This document shows, piece after piece, positions 18,264 through 24,324 of a stretch of 27,309 nucleotides of DNA. How positions within the stretch are numbered: the first letter of the stretch is position 1; each line of letters opens with the position of its first letter. The position numbers were made by a program, and so were the translations under genes. The notes beneath the pieces were generated by a model, which had not been told where the DNA came from, did not search any database, and was given only the letters and a program-made list of their open reading frames with translations. Origin of the DNA: a virus. The stretch lies in the IMG/VR virus record IMGVR_UViG_3300037225_000433, positions 1 through 27,309 of that record. One strand, 5' to 3'.

Positions 18264-18626
18264 ATGTCAATCGAAACAGTAGTTGAAGGTGCAGTAGCAG
18301 CAGTTGAAGGTGAAGCAAAGAGTGTTGCTGAAGCCGTTGTGGCAGAAGCCGCAAAGGTCGAAGGCGAAGTGAAGGCCGAAGTGGCGAAGGTCGAAGCAGT
18401 GGTGAAAGCCGCACTCGTCCAGATCACCGCAGATGAGAAGTTATTTTTGCGAGAGGCTGAACTTGAATTTCTCAAAGCACAGATGGAGATTCAACGCCTT
18501 ACGAAGCTGGCCGAAGAAAAGTCGAAGGCGTACACAGCCTACATCGAGAACCTGTACAAGACCTACGCAATTACCAAGGTCGAGTATGTGTTTGACGGTG
18601 CAGTAAACGTCTTCAAGAAACTGTAA
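18264..18626 (+). CDS. Ala/Glu/Val-rich coiled-coil protein
   Basis: A 120-residue protein after AAGGAGACTCAGAA. The first 55 residues are repeats of the type AxVEGEAKxV built almost only of A, E, V and K, which predicts a long helix. Residues 56-100 continue as charged coiled coil and the end is aromatic (YVFDGAVNVFKKL). Possibly a structural or assembly protein given its place before the terminase genes; family not recognised. Confidence 0.65.
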   Translation: MSIETVVEGAVAAVEGEAKSVAEAVVAEAAKVEGEVKAEVAKVEAVVKAALVQITADEKLFLREAELEFLKAQMEIQRLTKLAEEKSKAYTAYIENLYKTYAITKVEYVFDGAVNVFKKL

Positions 18627-18635
18627 GGAGAAGCA

Positions 18636-19166
18636 ATGGCTGACTCAGCCGAAAAGAAAACAACCCAGACGGAACCAGAAATTCCGTCTGGGTCTACAGC
18701 TTTGATGGTGGCAAACCAGCATGGGGCTGTGCATGAGGTCATAAAGGACGGGAAATCTGGGAAGTTCTTAGCAAAGAAGAAGCCATTGATCCCGACCATA
18801 GACTTCACGCGCAAAGAACGCAAGATTCTGAACACACCTCGTGAGCAAGGCGATAAGAAGGGAATGGCGGAACATGAGATATCCTTCCGAAATATCCTTC
18901 GTATATCACAGATAGAAACTTCAGACCCTAAGTTAACAATGGCTGTAGTCAAGGCGTACGAGATTGTGATGCGCCGCGCACTGGGCAAAGAAGCAACGTC
19001 GGAACAAGACTTAGACAGGATGGAGAAGCAAGCCATAACGGGATACTTTATAACAGCCCCTGCACTTCCCAACCCAGTAGTTGAAGACGGAGACAAGCCA
19101 AAAGACAAGCCTACGCAACCATCGTTTGCAGAGGTAATTGGCGTAGTCACGAACGAAAAGAAATAG
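18636..19166 (+). CDS. Hypothetical protein, possible small terminase subunit
   Basis: A 176-residue protein (SD AAGGAGAAGCA) directly before TerL. Basic residues cluster at 55-80 (KKKPLIPTIDFTRKERKIL) and the middle is helical (KLTMAVVKAYEIVMRRAL), while both ends are polar and disordered. The position and size fit a small terminase, the DNA-recognition partner of TerL, but no helix-turn-helix is obvious, so the call is from context only. Confidence 0.4.
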   Translation: MADSAEKKTTQTEPEIPSGSTALMVANQHGAVHEVIKDGKSGKFLAKKKPLIPTIDFTRKERKILNTPREQGDKKGMAEHEISFRNILRISQIETSDPKLTMAVVKAYEIVMRRALGKEATSEQDLDRMEKQAITGYFITAPALPNPVVEDGDKPKDKPTQPSFAEVIGVVTNEKK

Positions 19167-19176
19167 AGGCAACTCA

Positions 19177-20865
19177 GTGCCCCGTAAAAAGATTGTAGAT
19201 GCAGTAGTGCAGAAGCCTTACATCAATGCGGATGGAACGTTGAATTTCAACAAGATTTTCATGTTCCAGCCTAAGCAGATGGAGTTGCTAAAGAACGTTT
19301 CACGCAGCGGTGCTCTAGGCACAAAAGAGTACGTGCAACCAGTCGCAGGCCAGTGTCTCAGCACTGGAGGTATCCGTTCAGGGAAAACCTGCGGGTGGCT
19401 GATGTTCTTCGTGATGCATTATTGCTTGCGGTGGAAGAACTGCAACCTTCTAGTCCTCCGTAGAAACTTCAAAGAGTTGGAAAACGGCGCGATTGCTGAC
19501 TTCAAAGCATTCATGCCGCCTGAGTTGTATGAGTATGACCAGACGAAACACGTAGCGACATTGCAGAATGGCTCGCGTGTAGTCTTCGGCCATTGCCAGA
19601 ACAACAAAGATCGAGATATTGAACAGTACTTAGGACAGGCATACCCAGCAATCATCGTTGATGAATGCGGCCAGTTCTCGCCGGATGCATGGATGATGCT
19701 TTACTCACGTAACATCGTCAACGCAGCTTGCGAACGTGATGAAGCAGGAAACCTGCCCATCCCAGCCATCGTAGGATGCACGAACCCCTTGGGTCCACAC
19801 TACGAATATTACCGTACCCTGTTCGTCCAGAAGGAGCCATGGAATCCCAGTGAGAACGTAAAGCGTGATCCTGTGGATGGTTCATGGTGGGAGCAGATTT
19901 CTGGAGAGTGGAACAAGGTTTACGATCCAGACGAATACGCTTATCAGCGCTCGACAGTGATGGACAACCCAGAACTGCTCGCACGCGATCCCGGCATCAT
20001 TGCACGTTTGATGTCGATGCCTAAGGCGAAGCGCGACAAAGTTTTATACGGGTACGACGGTCAGGTCGAGGGTCAATACTTCGACTGCTTTGATCCTCAG
20101 TATCACGTACTCAACCTCAGAGAAGAACCCGACGCAATCGTTTGGCAGGACTATCAGCCAGTGTGGGCGGGAGAAGACTGGGGAATGCAGCACGCCAACG
20201 CCACTTATCTCTTCACGAAGGCGATGGTCAGGAACTCAGTTGGAGACGACTACAGACTCAAGACTGTGTGTTTCGCTGAATTGGTTGTGACAGGTGGCAA
20301 GACGATGGATGAACTAGCGTCCCTCATCAAAGCCAAGTGCCACCGACCAGACGGCGTCCCTGTCAAACTCAACGCAATCTACTTCTCTCACGAAAAGTTC
20401 AATCGCCAGATGGATGACAGGACACCTGCGAACGAATACTCTAAGGCTTTGAGACTTGTGGGCCTGCCGCCAGTTACAGCAGCAACGCAAGATCGCATAG
20501 GTTCCGCATCGCTGATGTACAACGCCATCAAGAAGGGTGAACTTGTAATCCTCGACACTTGCAAGGAGATAATTCTTGCGATCCCGTCGCTGATGCGAGA
20601 CCCAAAAATACTAGATGATGTGCTCAAGGTTAACGCTAAAGGCGATGATGCGTACGATGGTTTTCGTTATGGGTTGTACGGTCACCTTGCAGCTAGAAAG
20701 AAGCCTGCTGCACAAGCAGAAGCCGAACGAGTTATTGCTTTGAAAAAGTCCGACCCATTAGCTGCTCACTTCTTAAAAATGAAGCTAGACGCAGAATCTG
20801 CGAACAGGACATCATCATTCAGACCACCAGATCAACCTGTGTGGGTTGGAAAGCAGGATCAGTGA
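19177..20865 (+). CDS. terL: Terminase large subunit
   Basis: A 562-residue DNA packaging motor. ATPase: Walker A GGIRSGKT (64-71), Walker B AIIVDE (158-163), and a coupling motif at GCTNP (200-204). The nuclease domain starts near GEDWG (D334) and has the C-terminal acidic motif DDAYDGFRYGL (490-500). It cuts concatemeric DNA and drives it into the head through the portal. The start codon is GTG at 19177, with GAGG upstream, ten bases after the previous stop. The last 60 residues are an extended tail. Confidence 0.92.
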   Translation: MPRKKIVDAVVQKPYINADGTLNFNKIFMFQPKQMELLKNVSRSGALGTKEYVQPVAGQCLSTGGIRSGKTCGWLMFFVMHYCLRWKNCNLLVLRRNFKELENGAIADFKAFMPPELYEYDQTKHVATLQNGSRVVFGHCQNNKDRDIEQYLGQAYPAIIVDECGQFSPDAWMMLYSRNIVNAACERDEAGNLPIPAIVGCTNPLGPHYEYYRTLFVQKEPWNPSENVKRDPVDGSWWEQISGEWNKVYDPDEYAYQRSTVMDNPELLARDPGIIARLMSMPKAKRDKVLYGYDGQVEGQYFDCFDPQYHVLNLREEPDAIVWQDYQPVWAGEDWGMQHANATYLFTKAMVRNSVGDDYRLKTVCFAELVVTGGKTMDELASLIKAKCHRPDGVPVKLNAIYFSHEKFNRQMDDRTPANEYSKALRLVGLPPVTAATQDRIGSASLMYNAIKKGELVILDTCKEIILAIPSLMRDPKILDDVLKVNAKGDDAYDGFRYGLYGHLAARKKPAAQAEAERVIALKKSDPLAAHFLKMKLDAESANRTSSFRPPDQPVWVGKQDQ

Positions 20866-21056
20866 TGATTAAGTGTGACCGTTGCAAAAAAGAAGTAGAC
20901 GGTGCTGTCGACGGTATACTTAGTGCTGGATGCTACGTTGGTTGGTTGAAGTTTATGAACCCCGGTGAACATCTCATCTGCGATGCCTGCATGTGGTCAG
21001 ACCCACGATATATTGCAGTGTACGGTGTGAATCTTACTCTGGAGGCTCAGCAATGA
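20865..21056 (+). CDS. 63-residue zinc-ribbon protein
   Basis: MIKCDRCKKEVDGAVDGILS has CDRC (4-7), and CDAC lies at about 47-50, so it can hold one zinc ion in a CxxC...CxxC ribbon. The ATG shares a base with the TerL stop (TGATG). A GGA lies before it. Possibly a packaging accessory; unproven. Confidence 0.65.
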   Translation: MIKCDRCKKEVDGAVDGILSAGCYVGWLKFMNPGEHLICDACMWSDPRYIAVYGVNLTLEAQQ

Positions 21057-21427
21057 GTTGGACAGGAACAATCAGAGATTTGTGGGACGATCTATTCTAC
21101 TCTTCATTAGTTCAGCGTCTTGAACAAGACCTGATGCTGTGCAGAGCGGACGCTCAGCAGTTGCGCCAAGACAAAGACGCAGTGATTGGTGATCTGCGTT
21201 CGGAGAAGGCACTGCTTCAAGCGAAGGTTGGTATGTACGAACTGAATATCAATCGGCGCGTTGGCATTGATCCGGCAGCAAAGAACCCAAAGAAGCCCAG
21301 CTTCGCCAACTTCAACTCACCACCAGCACTATCGCCGTGGCAGAGAGAAGTAATGGAGCACGACGCACAGAACGCAAAGGAATTGGAAGAAGAGGCATTA
21401 GCCTCGAAGGGCGCAACTAATGTCTAA
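21053..21427 (+). CDS. 124-residue coiled-coil hypothetical protein
   Basis: Start at 21053 after GGAGGCTCAGCA, overlapping the previous stop by four bases. Residues 18-65 are a heptad-rich helix (LEQDLMLCRADAQQLRQDKD, then RSEKALLQAKV), followed by a proline-rich stretch and an acidic helix. It may be a small structural or scaffold-like protein. Family not recognised. Confidence 0.6.
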   Translation: MSWTGTIRDLWDDLFYSSLVQRLEQDLMLCRADAQQLRQDKDAVIGDLRSEKALLQAKVGMYELNINRRVGIDPAAKNPKKPSFANFNSPPALSPWQREVMEHDAQNAKELEEEALASKGATNV

Positions 21428-21638
21428 GAAAGAAATCAGCAGCATCTATATAACCTGCGAGGAAATTGACGGCAAGGAAGCATACCGTACCGAAGTCAAT
21501 TACAAATCAAAACAGTCCATATCACAAAAGCGTGGATGGGTTCCTTCCTCAATGGGAGAGTCGGAAAAGTTCACAAGTACCTCGTGCGAAACTTTGTGTA
21601 AGAAACTCAAAGAAGTACTAGGTGGTTGCAGCAAGTAA
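21420..21638 (+). CDS. 72-residue hypothetical protein
   Basis: MSKKEISSIYITCEEIDGKE begins a strand-rich first half, with a basic middle (YKSKQSISQKRGW) and a helical end containing Cys (ETLCKKLKEVLGGCSK). It overlaps the preceding gene by eight bases and has a GAAGGG upstream. Function unknown. Confidence 0.6.
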   Translation: MSKKEISSIYITCEEIDGKEAYRTEVNYKSKQSISQKRGWVPSSMGESEKFTSTSCETLCKKLKEVLGGCSK

Positions 21639-21664
21639 CTCGGCACTGCCGAAGAGGAGTAACA

Positions 21665-22156
21665 ATGTTCACATCAAAAAGCGGCAAAAAGTTTGGCAGC
21701 GTCTTCGCTGGTAAGCATTACGATGAGAATCACACGGAAGACGGGATGCATTCTGAGTCGCCAGAGCATGAAGCTAAGGAATCCCCAGAGTTTGAGGCGG
21801 GTGAGCAAGAAGGTGCTGAAGAGCACAAAGCCGAAGGAGAAGGTGAAGGCGAAGAGCAACCCGGTGAGGAAGTGCACCCTGTCGTAGCAGAGCACGGCAA
21901 GGCCCACAAGACTATCGTCACGCACGACCACGAAGCCGGACGCCACACTGTCACCTCGCATCACAAAGACGGACACGTTCACACAAACGTACACGAGCAC
22001 GCTCACAAAGCACACGACGAGGCACGTAGCCTTGCCGGGGTTCCACCCGCAGGCAAAGAGAAGAACGAAGAGAAGGAAGGCTTCGGCCACAAGGATCAAG
22101 GACAGCAAGGCGCACCGTCTGAGGAAGATGGATTCGCGATGCCAAACTTAGTCTAA
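21665..22156 (+). CDS. Glu- and His-rich low-complexity protein
   Basis: A 163-residue protein, start at 21665 after AGAGGAGTAACA. Residues 30-75 are almost all E, G, A and K, and 80-125 hold more than fifteen histidines in the pattern HxxH/HxH (GRHTVTSHHKDGHVHTNVHE). It must be largely disordered, and the His-rich part could bind divalent metal or shield charge inside the head. No family recognised. Confidence 0.65.
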   Translation: MFTSKSGKKFGSVFAGKHYDENHTEDGMHSESPEHEAKESPEFEAGEQEGAEEHKAEGEGEGEEQPGEEVHPVVAEHGKAHKTIVTHDHEAGRHTVTSHHKDGHVHTNVHEHAHKAHDEARSLAGVPPAGKEKNEEKEGFGHKDQGQQGAPSEEDGFAMPNLV

Positions 22157-22164
22157 GGAGCGTC

Positions 22165-22326
22165 ATGCCGTTCAAGTCGATTGCACAACAGCATTTTCTG
22201 GAGGCCCACCCAGACAAAGTGGGCGGCAGGGGAAAGTTGAAGGAGTGGGAACAAGCCACGAACTTCAAAACCCTGCCAAGGAAGGCCGCAGGCTTAGGTC
22301 GGAAGCGGGAGAAAGCGAATGGCTAA
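22165..22326 (+). CDS. 53-residue basic phage protein (MPFKSIAQQ type)
   Basis: The product is MPFKSIAQQHFLEAHPDKVG, then a KLKEWEQATNF stretch and a strongly basic tail (RKAAGLGRKREKANG). Short proteins of this opening are common in phage structural regions with no known role. The SD is AAGGAGCGTC and it overlaps the next gene by eight bases. Confidence 0.65.
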   Translation: MPFKSIAQQHFLEAHPDKVGGRGKLKEWEQATNFKTLPRKAAGLGRKREKANG

Positions 22327-22546
22327 GTTTGCGTTCTCCATCATCAAAGAGCCGAAGACTGGGTATCAGTCGCACCACCCCGGAAGTTCTGAGCACTGCT
22401 TCAACTGTTCAAAGTTCAATCGAGAAGAAAGTGGCTGCACTGGGGAAAAGATGAAAGAACTTAGCAAACGTCCTCGACTACCCAACGGGGATATAAAAGT
22501 ACACCCAGTAGCTTATTGCAGGTTTTGGGAAGACATCAAGAAGTAA
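22319..22546 (+). CDS. 75-residue Cys4 protein
   Basis: Begins MAKFAFSIIKEPKTGYQSHH. Four cysteines (HCFNCSKF, SGCTG, AYCRFWE) are spaced like the small four-Cys iron-sulfur (HiPIP-like) or zinc proteins found in many phages; the last Cys in YCRFW is typical of that group. The metal is not decided. The SD is GGGAGAAAGCGA. Confidence 0.6.
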   Translation: MAKFAFSIIKEPKTGYQSHHPGSSEHCFNCSKFNREESGCTGEKMKELSKRPRLPNGDIKVHPVAYCRFWEDIKK

Positions 22547-22551
22547 AGAAA

Positions 22552-22621
22552 CTCAGGGGTTGCTCCCTGAGATAGAGTTGGGAGGTGCCGATTACACCTC
22601 CTACTCGACCTTAATCGGAGG
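22552..22621 (+). promoter_or_regulatory. Pseudoknot over the SD of the GIY-YIG gene (copy 3)
   Basis: A first hairpin, CTCAGGG/CCCTGAG (22552-22571), is followed by GAGT and GGAGGTG (22575-22587) pairing with CACCTCC and ACTC (22595-22606). The loop CCGATTA (22588-22594) is the exact complement of TAATCGG (22612-22618), whose last two bases begin the SD GGAGG. This is the third instance of the element at 15529 and 17228. Confidence 0.7.
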
Positions 22622-22625
22622 AACT

Positions 22626-23177
22626 GTGAAACAAGCGAATTGTCATCCAGAAAGGACTCTGTACTGTAAGAAGCTGTGTAGGCAGTGTTATCACCACAAC
22701 TACCAGAAGACTTACAGGAAAGAGTCTATAAGAACAAGAAGTTTTGATGTACAAGATTTACCAATAGGTTTCTACGTATACATATGGCTACGAAAAGATG
22801 GCACACCATACTACGTAGGAAAAGGAAGCCACGACAGGGCTTATGACACACGCAACCACAGAGTGCATTGTCCTAAAGTTTTAGATCGCATTGTAATTTT
22901 CCCATCACAGTCTGAAGACGATGCGTTTGAAACAGAGATTGCGCTGATCTGGTATTACGGGCGCAAAGATTTAGGTCTCGGTTGCTTGAGGAACCTTACC
23001 GATGGTGGAGAAAATCCGCCTAAAGGAAAGCGTAAAGGGCAGCATCCTACTTTGGAGACTAGAGAGAAAATAGCAAAGACACTTACGGGTGGGCATCACT
23101 CTAGCACACTAAAAGGAAAACCTTGGACAGAAGCAAGAAGGTTTGCCCAAAGCAAAAGGAATACACAATGTCAATAG
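22626..23177 (+). CDS. GIY-YIG homing endonuclease with NUMOD3
   Basis: A 183-residue protein. An N-terminal Cys motif (C6, C14, C18, C21: a CxxRTLYCKKLCRQCY-like finger) is followed by the GIY-YIG core: FYVYIW (49-54), YYVGKG (62-67), the catalytic E104 in FETE, and N123. Residues 128-170 (GGENPPKGKRKG, ETREKIAKTL, LKGKPW) are a NUMOD3-type DNA-binding repeat. It is a mobile nuclease inserted among structural genes. GTG at 22626 is chosen because GGAGGAACT precedes it; a frame open from 22560 would run through the regulatory hairpins. Confidence 0.85.
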   Translation: MKQANCHPERTLYCKKLCRQCYHHNYQKTYRKESIRTRSFDVQDLPIGFYVYIWLRKDGTPYYVGKGSHDRAYDTRNHRVHCPKVLDRIVIFPSQSEDDAFETEIALIWYYGRKDLGLGCLRNLTDGGENPPKGKRKGQHPTLETREKIAKTLTGGHHSSTLKGKPWTEARRFAQSKRNTQCQ

Positions 23178-23350
23178 GATTTGGTACACCAAAGAAGAAA
23201 CCAGCAGTACCCGTGGCACCCGCATCGCTAGACTCTACGCAGATGCCTAGCTGGATGAGCGGAGAGGCACCTACGCCAGCACCACGCAAGAAAAACCCTC
23301 GCATAGATAGTGGTGGGCAACTCGCACGAGGAAGTATGAGGGCAGCATGA
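23168..23350 (+). CDS. 60-residue Pro/Lys-rich protein
   Basis: The product, MSIGFGTPKKKPAVPVAPAS and onward, is rich in P, A, K and S and looks disordered, with SWMSGE in the middle. The start at 23168 follows AAAGGAATACACA and overlaps the end of the GIY-YIG gene by ten bases. Possibly a minor structural component. Function unknown. Confidence 0.6.
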   Translation: MSIGFGTPKKKPAVPVAPASLDSTQMPSWMSGEAPTPAPRKKNPRIDSGGQLARGSMRAA

Positions 23351-23484
23351 GCCTAGGAATGGGACGACGCCCGAAGTCAAAGCTACCTGAGCCTTCTTCG
23401 AACACGAAGAACACAGGGAAGCAAGACTACATGGGTGAGTTGATGAACACCAAGAAGGAGAAGCAACCATGGCAATCGGCGTAG
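23347..23484 (+). CDS. 45-residue basic protein
   Basis: MSLGMGRRPKSKLPEPSSNT begins a short, polar, basic protein ending KKEKQPWQSA. The ATG overlaps the previous stop (ATGA) and GAGGG lies upstream. It overlaps the next gene by 16 bases. Function unknown. Confidence 0.5.
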   Translation: MSLGMGRRPKSKLPEPSSNTKNTGKQDYMGELMNTKKEKQPWQSA

Positions 23485-23678
23485 GGCACAAGAAGCACAA
23501 GGTGGATTTAGGTTCACATGGTTCCTTCAATGTGAACAAAGGTGGATTACACCGTGCACTGGGAGTACCAGAGGGACAGAAGCTGACGGCTGGTGAAAAA
23601 GAACCCAAGCCGGGAGACAGCGAGCACACAAAGCACATGAAGGCTTCGGCCAAAGGCTTTGCAGCAATGAAGCACTAA
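23469..23678 (+). CDS. 69-residue basic, Gly/His/Lys-rich protein
   Basis: MAIGVGHKKHKVDLGSHGSF begins a protein with several His-Lys pairs and the motif HRALGVPEGQKLTAGE, ending KGFAAMKH. The SD is AAGGAGAAGCAACC. The last 20 bases of the gene are duplicated 224 bases downstream. Related small proteins occur near portal genes in other phages; role unknown. Confidence 0.6.
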   Translation: MAIGVGHKKHKVDLGSHGSFNVNKGGLHRALGVPEGQKLTAGEKEPKPGDSEHTKHMKASAKGFAAMKH

Positions 23679-23740
23679 GAGGTCAGCAACCATCCGTGAA
23701 TCACACACGGCTCTGGTGAGGTTAAGAGTACACCTCAATC

Positions 23741-23816
23741 ACGGTTGTAGCTCAATACGGGAGCACTCGGCAGTTAACCGATGAGATTGTGGCAATCCGA
23801 CCACTCAACCGCGCCC
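23741..23816 (+). tRNA. tRNA-Asn-like sequence (anticodon GTT), atypical
   Basis: CGGTTG (23742-23747) pairs with CAACCG (23806-23811). GCTC-N7-GAGC is a good D arm and TCGG-CAGTTAA-CCGA an anticodon arm with GTT at 34-36, as in tRNA-Asn, but base 33 is A instead of the near-universal T. The T arm has GTGG/CCAC around CAATCCGA, which lacks the TTC of a normal loop. It may be a decayed tRNA or a tRNA-like RNA. Confidence 0.45.
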
Positions 23817-23828
23817 ATTAGCAACATC

Positions 23829-23880
23829 TCACGTCTAAGTAACGTGGGCTAGCTCGGCGGGTGCTCCAACACCCCCTTGT
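23829..23880 (+). repeat. Repeated double hairpin, copy with a damaged stem (copy 4)
   Basis: CACGT-CTAAGTA-ACGTG is followed by GGGTG-CTCCAA-CACCC. The first 46 bases (23829-23874) are identical to 24241-24286. One G is missing from the 3' side of the second stem and the GAGC that would close it is gone, next to the direct repeat at 23882. No TTGGAG partner follows. Confidence 0.7.
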
Positions 23881-23938
23881 ATTTGCAGCAATGAAGCACT
23901 AAGTGTAGATGTAAAATAAAATAATCAGGAGACTCAGA

Positions 23939-24232
23939 ATGAACACAAAAGGCACACCAGAAAAAGTAGATTCACCAGATACTGGAATTGATTGGTACGA
24001 TTTCGGTGGAGGAAGTACAGTTGCACCTACAACTTTCCTAGCATCAGATGGAAAAACAGAAAAGATACCCGGAGTTGGTGAGGGGTCTACTATGGCTGCT
24101 TTGTCATGTGTAAAGAATGGCCTACTTTACTACAAAATCCTTACAGGTGATTTTACCGAAAAGGATTTACCGAACATGTTAAAGGACCACACACCAACCT
24201 TTCAACAAGAAGTAAACGCAGCAACTGCATAA
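23939..24232 (+). CDS. 97-residue hypothetical protein
   Basis: Begins MNTKGTPEKVDSPDTGIDWY, has a Gly-rich centre (DFGGGSTVAPTTFL, then GVGEGSTMAAL) and a mixed C-terminal half (YYKILTGDFTEKDLPNMLKD). The SD is AGGAGACTCAGA, the same leader as at 18264. Soluble, strand-rich; family not recognised. It stands between two copies of the repeated hairpin. Confidence 0.6.
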   Translation: MNTKGTPEKVDSPDTGIDWYDFGGGSTVAPTTFLASDGKTEKIPGVGEGSTMAALSCVKNGLLYYKILTGDFTEKDLPNMLKDHTPTFQQEVNAATA

Positions 24233-24240
24233 AACATACC

Positions 24241-24295
24241 TCACGTCTAAGTAACGTGGGCTAGCTCGGCGGGTGCTCCAACACCCGCCTTGAGC
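24241..24295 (+). repeat. Repeated double hairpin upstream of the portal gene (copy 5)
   Basis: CACGT-CTAAGTA-ACGTG is followed by GCTC and GGCGGGTG (24264-24275), loop CTCCAA, then CACCCGCC, a TT bulge and GAGC (24282-24295). The stem has the same shape and bulge as copy 2 at 17228 with compensating changes (C-G for A-T). No full TTGGAG partner precedes the portal gene; its SD (GAGGAG) could pair only with CTCC. Confidence 0.65.
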
Positions 24296-24324
24296 GTAGA
24301 CGAATGTACTGGTAGAGGAGACAC

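Larger units (their letters stand above)
23658..23903. repeat. 22-base direct repeat of a gene 3' end flanking an inserted segment
   Basis: The 22 bases at 23658-23679 (the last codons and stop of the preceding gene plus one base) recur exactly at 23882-23903. Between them lie a GAGGT/ACCTC hairpin, a tRNA-Asn-like sequence and a degenerate copy of the repeated hairpin. This is what is left when a segment is inserted with duplication of its target end, or when a larger element is lost by recombination. Confidence 0.8.

Noticed and set aside
18563-19150. Leftward 195-codon reading frame
   Set aside because: Antisense to the gene before TerL; Ser/Ala/Ile-rich shadow composition and no SD.
22552-22621. 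HDV-like or theta ribozyme upstream of the GIY-YIG gene
   Set aside because: The element is one main hairpin plus one loop-SD helix; the nested double pseudoknot and P1.1 of HDV-like ribozymes are not seen.
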